Source: Nemertoderma westbladi
Lineage: Eukaryota; Xenacoelomorpha; Nemertodermatida; Nemertodermatidae
Reading direction: 5' to 3'
Length of the DNA: 45,565 bases
Assembly: GCA_032718475.1 (NCBI GenBank)
Contig: JAUCBJ010004447.1
Coordinates: 1-45,565 of the forward strand
The translations under genes and the position numbers were made by a program. A model generated the notes under the pieces. That model was not told where the DNA came from and did not search any database. It saw only the letters and a program-made list of their open reading frames with translations. This document shows positions 10,884-25,200 of the stretch, piece by piece. Within the stretch, counting starts at the first letter, position 1. Each line of letters opens with the position of its first letter.

Positions 10884-13255
10884 GTAACTATAGTAACTAT
10901 TTAGTTATGTCTATCACGGTGGTTTATAAAAACATAATATATTATGTTTTTATAATATATATATACATCGGTTACCAGGTATTTATACCGTAAGGTATTT
11001 TTACCAAACACGCATGAAGTTTAAACTGGTAATATCGACAGAGAAAGTTGCGTGCCCGGTCAAAGGCGCGCGGAAACATTATGTATTTAATGGGGGGGGG
11101 GGGGGATCTTTTACAGGTGATCAAAGTAGTATTATTGCCAAATATTTCAACCAATTTATATTATTATAATAATAATTATATATATACTAGACAGGTCTTC
11201 ATTAGTGGCGGCACAGAATCTATCTACTGAAATGTGAAATAATACTACTTTTATAACCTGTAAAAGATAATTAAACTGGTAATATTTTATGCAGATTCGA
11301 ATCATTATTTAAACATTGTCTATATGAGTAGCATTATTACAATCTCATAAGGTCCAACTCACATTTTTTTATATTCCAAATATAATTTATATATATAATA
11401 TTATAGGAGGAGTTGAAACAGCGATTGTATTCGGAAACAAATTCCGAGTTTATGGCTACAAGTCAAGTCAATCCATTTGTTATACGTTTCCACGGTCCAA
11501 CCCCAGCCCAGGACGTTGCTAGGGCAAGACCATCTGGTCCCAACTTGGAACCCTTGGTAAGTCACAATCGGAACAGGAACATCATACCTATTTATGGTTA
11601 AAAATATTCTAGAATCCGTAGCCCAATGATATATCAGATATATTTAAATAGCTAATGTTTTTCCACTTTACGTTCTCCCACAATTTTTTCCACTTCTAAA
11701 CAAAATCCTTATTATAATATTATTTATCCTGTCTGTTCCGTCATTGTAGCCAGTTCTGTGTATTTTTTATTTATAACCAGTTTTGTGTACTTTCCCTTAT
11801 TGACGTGGACTTTCTCGTGGAACCAGTTGTGCGGAGTGGACTAAACCTTTTGTAACCTGGGTGTGACTCTCCACTTTATAACCAATTATGTGCACCTTTC
11901 CCACATATACTTCACTTGTAACCAGTTCTGCGACGTTACCCTTTATAGCCAGTTCTGTGTACTTTCCAATCACAAAACCAAATAGAATACATTCATGAAC
12001 GCCGATTGGAGGAACTGGTTGCTAAGGGTTACAAACCCCCTAGAAAGAAATCCAAAGAAGACCTCGGGGAAAGCCAAGACGTCAGGTTAGTTAACACAGT
12101 AGGTCCTGGGTAAGGCGCTGGTGCAGCTAACAGATGTAGTTTTAATTCAAAATTTAAACTTTTGTCATAAAAGGTGAATTTTGTTAGTGGTTATACTTTG
12201 AGTTTAAGGGTAGAGTATCAGCCGCTTTCATTGAAATATTTCCGAAATTTCCGCCTTTTTATTATTTTTATTAACGTACATAGTGGTAATCATAACTAAT
12301 ATATAATAAGCACTATAGAGAGGGATAATGGTGGTGGTATGAAGAACGTTTTAGCAATTTTACGAAAAAAATTGAAATGCCAATTAGTTTGCCAGTAATA
12401 ATATCGTATAAAATAGGTGGGGTAATTCACTAAATTCATTGTAATTTAATTCTTAATTCGTCAATATTATGCTTATCCAAATAAATAACAGTCAAGCTTA
12501 ATTTATTCTTTAACTAGTGTTCTTTATTGACTCTGGTTTATTAATTTTTAAATACATTTATGTTTTATATTTTACAATATTTTATATATTTATTCTGGAG
12601 TGAAGGATGACTTTTACAGTTATAAATCGTATAATGATAATGAATTTTATTATAAAATTATAAATCTTTAAATAATTTAAACAGAGTGAAAGACACTTTT
12701 TCGCTTCATTAAAATCCTTTATAATTTATGCAATTTATTGTTGATGTTTAACATCTAAAAATTAAGTATTGGAGTGATTGGCACAAAATTGTTCAGGCAT
12801 CCATTACCCACAGCGAGATTTCTATAAAATGCGCTACCTTACAGAGCTGTCGATATTATTGGAATACACGAAGTGGGGACTTCGCGCAGCACGAAGTTGG
12901 CAGAGCCTTAGCGAATTGACACTGTTAGGGGGTAGGTCAATTTATGCAAATAGTCACGTTGGCCCTCTAGCGGCAGACTGGAGAACTGCAGATGGATTCG
13001 CCTCCTTTGAAAGTCACAGCTAATGGTCTAATACATATCTGCCAAGTTTCAGCTTAAACGGATTAAAAGCAAAGAAATGGGAGGGCATTTAATGTTTAGA
13101 CATGTGGCCCTCTAGCGGGAGACCATTGCACTGATGGTGTCTGAAAGTCTCTCAAAAATCTCAACTTTTGCTCATATTGATACCTACAAATTTTCAACTT
13201 GGCAGCTTTAAATCCGACAAAGTTATTAGCATGTCAAAATCGTAACGACGACGAC

Positions 13256-13287
<32 letters not shown>

Positions 13288-16200
13288 CAACGACGACGAC
13301 GACGACGACAACTATTTGCATAAATTGACCCACCCCCTAACAGTGTCAATTCGCTAAGGCTCCGCCAACTTCGTGGCTCGCCCCACAAACACTAAGAAAT
13401 AGCTTAACTACAGTACGAATAGTGGAATACCCAGTATTCTGTTATTGACTATATTTTACCTACTTGTGTGGATAAAACTGTTTGTAATATTGAACTATGA
13501 AAAAGAGCAACAGTTATGATTTTTGTACTATTATTTGCCAAGAACAGTTTGTTGTATTAACTCCAATTGGTTGAACAAAATTACGTATCATTGTATGAAA
13601 ATCTGAGTTATCAGCATTAAAGAACCTTGCTTGTTTTTTAAACATCGTCCCCAGCTCTAACTAAGTAACTAAGTAATGTGTTAGGTTGTCCTCTACTTAC
13701 AGTTCTAATATGCTGTAGAACACATCGCAATAAGGTCAATTAATACTAAAGGTGTCCAACGAAATTAGGAATTAAAAAGTTAGAATTTTTGTGGAAAAAA
13801 ATTATAATAGTACCTCGTTTGTTGGGCCAATTTTACTAAAAGTTTCCTTCTGTGGTATAGATTTCCGACACGACTTCCTCCCATAGAAGTGGAAGACGAA
13901 AGGAGGAAATCGGCTTCGGCTCAAAGGCAGAAAGACGTCCCGTACAAGGTGGGTTTACTTAGAAGTCCCTTACAAGGTGGGTTTACTTAGAAGTCCCTTA
14001 CAAGGTGGGTTTACTTAGAAGTCCCTTACAAGGTGGGTTTACTTAGAAGTCCCTTACAAGGTGGGTTTACTTAGAAGTCCCTTACAAGGTGGGTTTACTT
14101 AGAAGTCCCTTACATAGTGGGTTTACTTAGAAGTCCCTTACAAGGTGGGTTTACTTAGAAGTCCCTTACATAGTGGGTTTACTTAGAAGTCCCTAATAAG
14201 GTGGGTTTACTTAGAAGTCCCTTACATAGTGGGTTTACTTAGAAGTCCCTTACAAGGTGGGTTTACTTAGAAGTCCCTTACATAGTGGGTTTACTTAGAA
14301 GTCCCGTACAAGGTGGGTTTACTTAGAAGTCCCTTACATAGTGGGTTTACTTAGAAGTCCCTAATAAGGTGGGTTTACTTAGAAGTCTCGTACAAGGTGG
14401 GTTTACTTAGAAGTCCCTAATAAGGTGGGTTTACTTAGAAGTCCCTTACATAGTGGGTTTACTTAGAAGTCCCTTACAAGGTGGGTTTACTTAGAAGTCC
14501 CTTACATAGTGGGTTTACTTAGAAGTCCCTAATAAGGTGGGTTTACTTAGAAGTCCCTTACATAGTGGGTTTACTTAGAAGTCCCTTAAAAGGTGGGTTT
14601 ACTTAGAAGTCCCTTACATAGTGGGTTTACTTAGAAGTCCCTAATAAGGTGGGTTTACTTAGAAGTCTCGTACAAGGTGGGTTTACTTAGAAGTCCCTAA
14701 TAAGGTGGGTTTACTTAGAAGTCCCTTACATAGTGGGTTTACTTAGAAGTCCCTTACAAGGTGGGTTTACTTAGAAGTCCCTTACATAGTGGGTTTACTT
14801 AGAAGTCCCGTACAAGGTGGGTTTACTTAGAAGTCCCTTACATAGTGGGTTTACTTAGAAGTCCCTAATAAGGTGGGTTTACTTAGAAGTCTCGTACAAG
14901 GTGGGTTTACTTAGAAGTCCCTAATAAGGTGGGTTTACTTAGAAGTCCCTTACATAGTGGGTTTACTTAGAAGTCCCTTACAAGGTGGGTTTACTTAGAA
15001 GTCCCTTACATAGTGGGTTTACTTAGAAGTCCCTAATAAGGTGGGTTTACTTAGAAGTCCCTTACATAGTGGGTTTACTTAGAAGTCCCTTACAAGGTGG
15101 GTTTACTTAGAAGTCCCTTACATAGTGGGTTTACTTAGAAGTCCCTAATAAGGTGGGTTTACTTAGAAGTCCCTTACAAGGTGGGTTTACTTAGAAGTCC
15201 CTAATAAGGTGGGTTTACTTAGAAGTCCCTTACATAGTGGGTTTACTTAGAAGTCCCTTACAAGGTGGGTTTACTTAGAAGTCTCGTACAAGGTGGGTTT
15301 ACTTAGAAGTCCCTAATAAGGTGGGTTTACTTAGAAGTCCCTTACATAGTGGGTTTACTTAGAAGTCCCTTACAAGGTGGGTTTACTTAGAAGTCCCTTA
15401 CAAGGTGGGTTTACTTAGAAGTCCCTTACATAGTGGGTTTACTTAGAAGTCCCTAATAAGGTGGGTTTACTTAGAAGTCCCTTACAAGGTGGGTTTACTT
15501 AGAAGTCCCTTACAAGGTGGGTTTACTTAGAAGTCCCTTACATAGTGGGTTTACTTAGAAGTCCCTAATAAGGTGGGTTTACTTAGAAGTCCCTTACAAG
15601 GTGGGTTTACTTAGAAGTCCCTTACAAGGTGGGTTTACTTAGAAGTCCCTTACATAGGTGGGTTTACTTAGAAGTCCCTTACATAGTGGGTTTACTTAGA
15701 AGTCCCTTACAAGGTGGGTTTACTTAGAAGTCCCTAATAAGGTGGGTTTACTTAGAAGTCCCTTACAAGGTGGGTTTACTTAGAAGTCCCTTACAAGGTG
15801 GGTTTACTTAGAAGTCCCTTACATAGTGGGTTTACTTAGAAGTCCCTTACATAGGTGGGTTTACTTAGAAGTCCCTTACATAGGTGGGTTTACTTAGAAG
15901 TCCCTTACATAGTGGGTTTACTTAGAAGTCCCTTACAAGGTGGGTTTACTTAGAAGTCCCTTACAAGGTGGGTTTACTTAGAAGTCCCTTACATAGGTGG
16001 GTTTACTTAGAAGTCCCTTACATAGTGGGTTTACTTAGAAGTCCCTTACATAGTGGGTTTACTTAGAAGTCCCTAATAAGGTGGGTTTACTTAGAAGTCC
16101 CTTACAAGGTGGGTTTACTTAGAAGTCCCTAATAAGGTGGGTTTACTTAGAAGTCCCTTACATAGTGGGTTTACTTAGAAGTCCCTTACAAGGTGGGTTT

Positions 16201-19200
16201 ACTTAGAAGTCCCTTACAAGGTGGGTTTACTTAGAAGTCCCTTACAAGGTGGGTTTACTTAGAAGTCCCTTACATAGTGGGTTTACTTAGAAGTCCCTAA
16301 TAAGGTGGGTTTACTTAGAAGTCCCTTACAAGGTGGGTTTACTTAGAAGTCCCTTACATAGTGGGTTTACTTAGAAGTCCCTAATAAGGTGGGTTTACTT
16401 AGAAGTCCCTTACATAGGTGGGTTTACTTAGAAGTCCCTTACAAGGTGGGTTTACTTAGAAGTCCCTTACATAGTGGGTTTACTTAGAAGTCCCTTACAT
16501 AAGTGTGGGTTTACTTAGAAGTCCCTAATAAGGTGGGTTTACTTAGAAGTCCCTTACATAGGTGGGTTTACTTAGAAGTCCCTTACAAGGTGGGTTTACT
16601 TAGAAGTCCCTTACATAGTGGGTTTACTTAGAAGTCCCTTACATAGTGGGTTTACTTAGAAGTCCCTTACAAGGTGGGTTTACTTAGAAGTCCCTTACAT
16701 AGTGGGTTTACTTAGAAGTCCCTAATAAGGTGGGTTTACTTAGAAGTCCCTTACATAGTGGGTTTACTTAGAAGTCCCTTACAAGGTGGGTTTACTTAGA
16801 AGTCCCTTACAAGGTGGGTTTACTTAGAAGTCCCTTACAAGGTGGGTTTACTTAGAAGTCCCTTACATAGTGGGTTTACTTAGAAGTCCCTAATAAGGTG
16901 GGTTTACTTAGAAGTCCCTAATAAGGTGGGTTTACTTAGAAGTCCCTTACATAGTGGGTTTACTTAGAAGTCCCTTACAAGGTGGGTTTACTTAGAAGTC
17001 CCTTACATAGTGGGTTTACTTAGAAGTCCCTTACAAGGTGGGTTTACTTAGAAGTCCCTTACATAGTGGGTTTACTTAGAAGTCCCTAATAAGGTGGGTT
17101 TACTTAGAAGTCCCTAATAAGGTGGGTTTACTTAGAAGTCCCTTACATAGTGGGTTTACTTAGAAGTCCCTAATAAGGTGGGTTTACTTAGAAGTCCCTT
17201 ACATAGTGGGTTTACTTAGAAGTCCCTTACAAGGTGGGTTTACTTAGAAGTCCCTTACATAGTGGGTTTACTTAGAAGTCCCTTACAAGGTGGGTTTACT
17301 TAGAAGTCCCTTACATAGTGGGTTTACTTAGAAGTCCCTAATAAGGTGGGTTTACTTAGAAGTCCCTTACATAGTGGGTTTACTTAGAAGTCCCTAATAA
17401 GGTGGGTTTACTTAGAAGTCCCTTACATAGTGGGTTTACTTAGAAGTCCCTTACAAGGTGGGTTTACTTAGAAGTCCCTAACAAGGTGGGTTTACTTAGA
17501 AGTCCCTTACAAGGTGGGTTTACTTAGAAGTCCCTTACATAGTGGGTTTACTTAGAAGTCCCTTAAGTGGGTTTACTTAGAAGTCCCTAATAGTGGGTTT
17601 ACTTAGAAGTCCCTTACATAGTGGGTTTACTTAGAAGTCCCTTACAAGGTGGGTTTACTTAGAAGTCCCTTACATAGTGGGTTTACTTAGAAGTCCCTTA
17701 CATAGGTGGGTTTACTTAGAAGTCCCTTACAAGGTGGGTTTACTTAGAAGTCCCTTACATAGTGGGTTTACTTAGAAGTCCCTAATAAGGTGGGTTTACT
17801 TAGAAGTCCCTTACATAGTGGGTTTACTTAGAAGTCCCTTACAAGGTGGGTTTACTTAGAAGTCCCTTACATAGTGGGTTTACTTAGAAGTCCCTAATAA
17901 GGTGGGTTTACTTAGAAGTCCCTTACAAGGTGGGTTTACTTAGAAGTCCCTTACATAGTGGGTTTACTTAGAAGTCCCTAATAAGGTGGGTTTACTTAGA
18001 AGTCCCTAATAAGGTGGGTTTACTTAGAAGTCCCTTACATAGTGGGTTTACTTAGAAGTCCCTAATAAGGTGGGTTTACTTAGAAGTCCCTTACATAGTG
18101 GGTTTACTTAGAAGTCCCTTACAAGGTGGGTTTACTTAGAAGTCCCTAACAAGGTGGGTTTACTTAGAAGTCCCTTACAAGGTGGGTTTACTTAGAAGTC
18201 CCTTACATAGTGGGTTTACTTAGAAGTCCCTGATAAGGTGGGTTTACTTAGAAGTCCCTTACATAGTGGGTTTACTTAGAAGTCCCTTACAAGGTGGGTT
18301 TACTTAGAAGTCCCTTACATAGTGGGTTTACTTAGAAGTCCCTAATAAGGTGGGTTTACTTAGAAGTCCCTTACAAGGTGGGTTTACTTAGAAGTCCCTT
18401 ACATAGTGGGTTTACTTAGAAGTCCCTAATAAGGTGGGTTTACTTAGAAGTCCCTTACAAGGTGGGTTTACTTAGAAGTCCCTTACATAGTGGGTTTACT
18501 TAGAAGTCCCTAATAAGGTGGGTTTACTTAGAAGTCCCTTACATAGTGGGTTTACTTAGAAGTCCCTTACAAGGTGGGTTTACTTAGAAGTCCCTAACAA
18601 GGTGGGTTTACTTAGAAGTCCTTTACAAGGTGGGTTTACTTAGAAGTCCCTTACATAGTGGGTTTACTTAGAAGTCCCTAATAAGGTGGGTTTACTTAGA
18701 AGTCCCTTACAAGGTGGGTTTACTTAGAAGTCCCTTACATAGTGGGTTTACTTAGAAGTCCCTAATAAGGTGGGTTTACTTAGAAGTCCCTTACAAGGTG
18801 GGTTTACTTAGAAGTCCCTTACAAGGTGGGTTTACTTAGAAGTCCCTTACATAGTGGGTTTACTTAGAAGTCCCTAATAAGGTGGGTTTACTTAGAAGTC
18901 CCTTACAAGGTGGGTTTACTTAGAAGTCCCTTACATAGTGGGTTTACTTAGAAGTCCCTAATAAGGTGGGTTTACTTAGAAGTCCCTTACAAGGTGGGTT
19001 TACTTAGAAGTCCCTTACAAGGTGGGTTTACTTAGAAGTCCCTTACATAGTGGGTTTACTTAGAAGTCCCTAATAAGGTGGGTTTACTTAGAAGTCCCTT
19101 ACAAGGTGGGTTTACTTAGAAGTCCCTTACGAGGTGGGTTTACTTAGAAGTCCCTTACACGGTGGGTTTACTTAGAAGTCCCTTACAAGGTGGGTTTTCT

Positions 19201-22200
19201 TAGAAGTCCCTTACAAGGTGGGTTTACTTAGAAGTCCCTTACATAGTGGGTTTACTTAGAAGTCCCTAATAAGGTGGGTTTACTTAGAAGTCCCTTACAT
19301 AGTGGGTTTACTTAGAAGTCCCTTACAAGGTGGTTTTACTTATAAGTCCCTTACATAGTGGGTTTACTTAGAAGTCCCTAATAAGGTGGGTTTACTTAGA
19401 AGTCCCTTACAAGGTGGGTTTACTTAGAAGTCCCTTACATGGCGGATTTACTTAGAAGTCCCTTACAAGGTGGGTTTACTTAGAAGTCCCTTACATAGTG
19501 GGTTTACTTAGAAGTCCCTTACAAGGTGGGTTTACTTAGAAGTCCCTTACATAGTGGGTTTACTTAGAAGTCCCTTACAAGGTGGGTTTACTTAGAAGTC
19601 CCTTACATAGTGGGTTTACTTAGAAGTCCCTTACAAGGTGGGTTTACTTAGAAGTCCCTTACATAGTGGGTTTACTTAGAAGTCCCTAATAAGGTGGGTT
19701 TACTTAGAAGTCCCTTACATAGTGGGTTTATTTAGAAGTCCCTTACAAGGTGTGTTTACTTAGAAGTCCCTTACATAGTGGGTTTACTTAGAAGTCCCTA
19801 ATAAGGTGGGTTTACTTAGAAGTCCCTTACATAGTGGGTTTACTTAGAAGTCCCTAATAAGGTGGGTTTACTTAGAAGTCCCTTACAAGGTGGGTTTACT
19901 TAGAAGTCCCTTACATAGTGGGTTTACTTAGAAGTCCCTTACAAGGTGGGTTTACTTAGAAGTCCCTTACATAGTGGGTTTACTTAGAAGTCCCTAATAA
20001 GGTGGGTTTACTTAGAAGTCCCTTACATAGTGGGTTTATTTAGAAGTCCCTTACAAGGTGTGTTTACTTAGAAGTCCCTTACATAGTGGGTTTACTTAGA
20101 AGTCCCTAATAAGGTGGGTTTACTTAGAAGTCCCTTACATAGTGGGTTTACTTAGAAGTCCCTAATAAGGTGGGTTTACTTAGAAGTCCCTTACAAGGTG
20201 GGTTTACTTAGAAGTCCCTTACATGGTGGATTTACTTAGAAGTCCCTTACAAGGTGGGTTTACTTAGAAGTCCCTTACAAGGTGGGTTTACTTAGAAGTC
20301 CCTTACAAGGTGGGTTTACTTATATTGATATTTGCAATTGATTTTTTAACCACTTTGTTGGCATTTCTGTTAATTTTGAATTCGGATTGACTATATAACA
20401 ACTTATTTGGCTGCAGGATGTCGGCTATTGTCCCGGTTCGATCTCTATAACTCTTTATTTGGCTGCAGGGTGTCGGCTATTGTCCCGGTTCGATCTCTAT
20501 AGCACTTTATTTGGCTGCAGGGTGTCTGTTATTGTCCCGGTTCGATCTCTATAACTCTTTATTTGGCTGCAGGGTGTCGGCTATTGTCCCGGTTCGATCT
20601 CTATAACTCTTTATTTGGCTGCAGGGTGTCGGCTATTGTCCCGGTTCGATCTCTATAACTCTTTATTTGGCTGCAGGGTGTCGGCTATTGTCCCGGTTCG
20701 ATCTCTATAACTCTTTATTTGGGTGCAGGGTGTCGGCTATTGTCCCGGTTCGATCTCTATAACCCTTTATTTGGCTGCAGGGTGTCGGCTATTGTCCCGG
20801 TTCGATCTCTATAACCCTTTATTTGGCTGCAGGGTGTCGGTTATTGTCCCGGTTCGATCTCTATAACTCTTTATTTGGCTGCAGGGTGTCGGCTATTGTC
20901 CCGGTTCGATCTCTATAACCCTTTATTTGGCTGCAGGGTGTCGGCTATTGTCCCGGTTCGATCTCTATAACTCTTTATTTGGCTGAAGGGTGTCGGCTAT
21001 TGTCCCGGTTCGATATCTATAACACTTTATTTGGCTGCAGGGTGTCGGTTATTGTCCCGGTTCGATCACTATAACTCTTTATTTGGCTGCATAGTGTCGG
21101 GTATTGTCCCTGTTCTATCACTATAACCCTTTATTTTGCTGTAGGGTGTCGGCTATTTTCCCTGTTCTATCTCTATAACTCTTTATTTGGCTGCAGGGTG
21201 TCGGCTATTGTCCCGGTTCGATCACTATAACACTTTATTTGGCTGCAGGGTGTCGGCTATTGTCCCGGTTCGATCTCTATAACTCTTTATTTGGCTGCAG
21301 GGTGTCGGTTATTGTCCCGGTTCGATCTCTATAACTCTTTATTTGGCTGCAGGGTGTCGGCCATTGTCCCGGTTCGATATCTATAACACTTTATTTGGCT
21401 GCAGGGTGTCTGTTATTGTCCCGGTTCGATCTCTATAACTCTTTATTTGGCTGCAGGGTGTCGGCTATTGTCCCGGTTCGATCTCTATAACTCTTTATTT
21501 GGCTGCAGGGTGTCGGTTATTGTCCCGGTTCGATCACTATAACTCTTTATTTGGCTGCAGGGTGTCGGCTATTGTTCCGGTTCGATCTCTATAACTCTTT
21601 ATTTGGCTGCAGGGTGTCGGCTATTGTCCCTGTTCTATCACTATAACCCTTTATTTGGCTGCAGGGTGTCGGCTATTGTCCCGGTTCGATCTCTATAACT
21701 CTTTATTTGGCTGCAGGGTGTCGGCTATTGTCCCGGTTCGATCTCTATAACTCTTTATTTGGCTGCAGGGTGTCGGCTATTGTCCCGGTTCGATCTCTAT
21801 AACTCTTTATTTGGCTGCAGGGTGTCGGCTATTGTCCCGGTTCGATCTCTATAACTCTTTATTTGGCTGCAGGGTGTCGGCTATTGTCCCGGTTCGATCT
21901 CTATAACTCTTTATTTGGCTGCAGGGTGTCGGCTATTGTCCCGGTTCGATCTCTATAACTCTTTATTTGGCTGCAGGGTGTCGGCTATTGTCCCGGTTCG
22001 ATCTCTATAACTCTTTTGCAGGGTGTCGGCTATTGTCCCGGTTCGATCTCTATAACTCTTTATTTGGCTGCATGGTGTCGGCTATTGTCCCGGTTCGATC
22101 TCTATAACTCTTTATTTGGCTGCAGGGTGTCGGTTATTGTCCCGGTTCGATCTCTATAACTCTTTATTTGGCTGCAGGGTGTCGGCTATTGTCCCGGTTC

Positions 22201-25200
22201 GATCTCTATAACTCTTTATTTGGCTGCAGGGTGTCGGCTATTGTCCCGGTTCGATCTCTATAACTCTTTATTTGGCTGCAGGGTGTCGGCTATTGTCCCG
22301 GTTCGATATCTATAACACTTTATTTGGCTGCAGGGTGTCGGCTATTGTCCCGGTTCGATCTCTATAACTCTTTATTTGGCTGCAGGGTGTCGGCTATTGT
22401 CCCGGTTCGATCTCTATAACTCTTTATTTGGCTGCAGGGTGTCGGCTATTGTCCCGGTTCGATCTCTATAACTCTTTATTTGGCTGCAGGGTGTCTGTTA
22501 TTGTCCCGGTTCGATCTCTATAACTCTTTATTTGGCTGCAGGGTGTCGGCTATTGTCCCGGTTCGATATCTATAACACTTTATTTGGCTGCAGGGTGTCT
22601 GTTATTGTCCCGGTTCGATCTCTATAACTCTTTATTTGGCTGCAGGGTGTCGGCTATTGTCCCGGTTCGATATCTATAACACTTTATTTGGCTGCAGGGT
22701 GTCGGCTATTGTCCCGGTTCGATCACTATAACTCTTTATTTGGCTGCAGGGTGTCGGCTATTGTCCTGGTTCGATCTCTATAACTCTTTATTTGGCTGTA
22801 GGGTGTCGGCTATTGTCCCGGTTCGATCTCTATAACTCTTTATTTGGCTGCAGGGTGTCGGCTATTGTCCCGGTTCGATCTCTATAACTCTTTATTTGGC
22901 TGCAGGGTGTCGGCTATTGTCCCGGTTCGATATCAATAACACTTTATTTGGCTGCAGGGTGTCTGTTATTGTCCCGGTTCGATCTCTATAACTCTTTATT
23001 TGGCTGCAGGGTGTCGGCTATTGTCCCGGTTCGATCTCTATAACTCTTTATTTGGCTGCAGGGTGTCGGCTATTGTCCCGGTTCGATCTCTATAACTCTT
23101 TATTTGGCTGCAGGGTGTCGGCTATTGTCCCGGTTCGATATCTATAACTCTTTATTTGGCTGCAGGGTGTCGGCTATTGTCCCGGTTCGATCACTATAAC
23201 TCTTTATTTGGCTGCAGGGTGTCGGCTATTGTCCCGGTTCGATCTCTATAACTCTTTATTTGGCTGCAGGGTGTCGGCTATTGTCCCGGTTCGATCTCTA
23301 TAACCCTTTATTTGGCTGCAGGGTGTCGGCTATTGTCCCGGTTCGATCACTATAACTCTTTATTTGGCTGCAGGGTGTCGGCTATTGTCCCTGTTCTATC
23401 ACTATAACCCTTTATTTTGCTGCAGGGTGTCGGCTATTGTCCCGGTTCGATCTCTATAACTCTTTATTTGGCTGCAGGGTGTCGGCTATTGTCCCGGTTC
23501 GATCTCTATAACTCTTTATTTGGCTGCAGGGTGTCGGTTATTGTCCCGGTTCGATCACTATAACACTTTATTTGGCTGCAGGGTGTCGGCTATTGTCCCG
23601 GTTCGATCTCTATAACTCTTTATTTGGCTGCAGGGTGTCGGCTATTGTCCCGGTTCGATCTCTATAACTCTTTATTTGGCTGCAGGGTGTCGGTTATTGT
23701 CCCGGTTCGATCTCTATAACTCTTTATTTGGCTGCAGGGTGTCGGCTATTGTCCCGGTTCGATCACTATAACTCTTTATTTGGCTGCAGGGTGTCGGCTA
23801 TTGTCCCGGTTCGAACTCTATAACTCTTTATTTGGCTGCAGGGTGTCGGTTATTGTCCCGGTTCGATCTCTATAACTCTTTATTTGGCTGCAGGGTGTCG
23901 GCTATTGTCCCGGTTCGATCACTATAACTCTTTATTTGGCTGCAGGGTGTCGGCTATTGTCCCGGTTCGAACTCTATAACTCTTTATTTGGCTGCAGGGT
24001 GTCGGCTATTGTCCCGGTTCGATATCTATAACACTTTATTTGGCTGCAGGGTGTCGGCTATTGTCCCGGTTCGATCTCTATAACTCTTTATTTGGCTGCA
24101 GGGTGTCGGTTATTGTCCCGGTTCGATCTCTATAACTCTTTATTTGGCTGCAGGGTGTCGGCTATTGTCCCGGTTCGAACTCTATAACTCTTTATTTGGC
24201 TGCAGGGTGTCGGCTATTGTCCCGGTTCGAACTCTATAACTCTTTATTTGGCTGCAGGGTGTCGGCTATTGTCCCGGTTCGATATCTATAACACTTTATT
24301 TGGCTGCAGGGTGTCGGTTATTGTCCCGGTTCGATCTCTATAACTCTTTATTTGGCTGCAGGGTGTCGGTTATTGTCCCGGTTCGATCTCTATAACTCTT
24401 TATTTGGCTGCAGGGTGTCGGCTATTGTCCCGGTTCGATCACTATAACTCTTTATTTGGCTGCAGGGTGTCGGCTATTGTCCCGGTTCGAACTCTATAAC
24501 TCTTTATTTGGCTGCAGGGTGTCGGCTATTGTCCCGGTTCGATCACTATAACTCTTTATTTGGCTGCAGGGTGTCGGCTATTGTCCCGGTTCGATATCTA
24601 TAACACTTTATTTGGCTGCAGGGTGTCGGCTATTGTCCCTGTTCTATCTCTATAACTCTTTATTTGGCTGCAGGGTGTCGGCTATTGTCCCGGTTCGATC
24701 TCTATAACTCTTTATTTGGCTGCAGGGTGTCGGCTATTGTCCCGGTTCGTTCTCTATAACTCTTTATTTGGCTGCAGGGTGTCGGTTATTGTCCCGGTTC
24801 GATCTCTATAACTCTTTATTTGGCTGCAGGGTGTCGGCTATTGTCCCGGTTCGATCACTATAACTCTTTATTTGGCTGCAGGGTGTCGGCTATTGTCCCG
24901 GTTCGATATCTATAACACTTTATTTGGCTGCAGGGTGTCGGCTATTGTCCCGGTTCGATCTCAATAACTCTTTATTTGGCTGCAGGGTGTCGGCTATTGT
25001 CCCGGTTCGATCACTATAACTCTTTATTTGGCTGCAGGGTGTCGGCTATTGTCCCGGTTCGATCTCTATAACTCTTTATTTGGCTGCAGGGTGTCGGCTA
25101 TTGTCCCGGTTCGATATCTATAACTCTTTATTTGGCTGCAGGGTGTCGGCTATTGTCCCGGTTCGATATCTATAACTCTTTATTTGGCTGCAGGGTGTCG

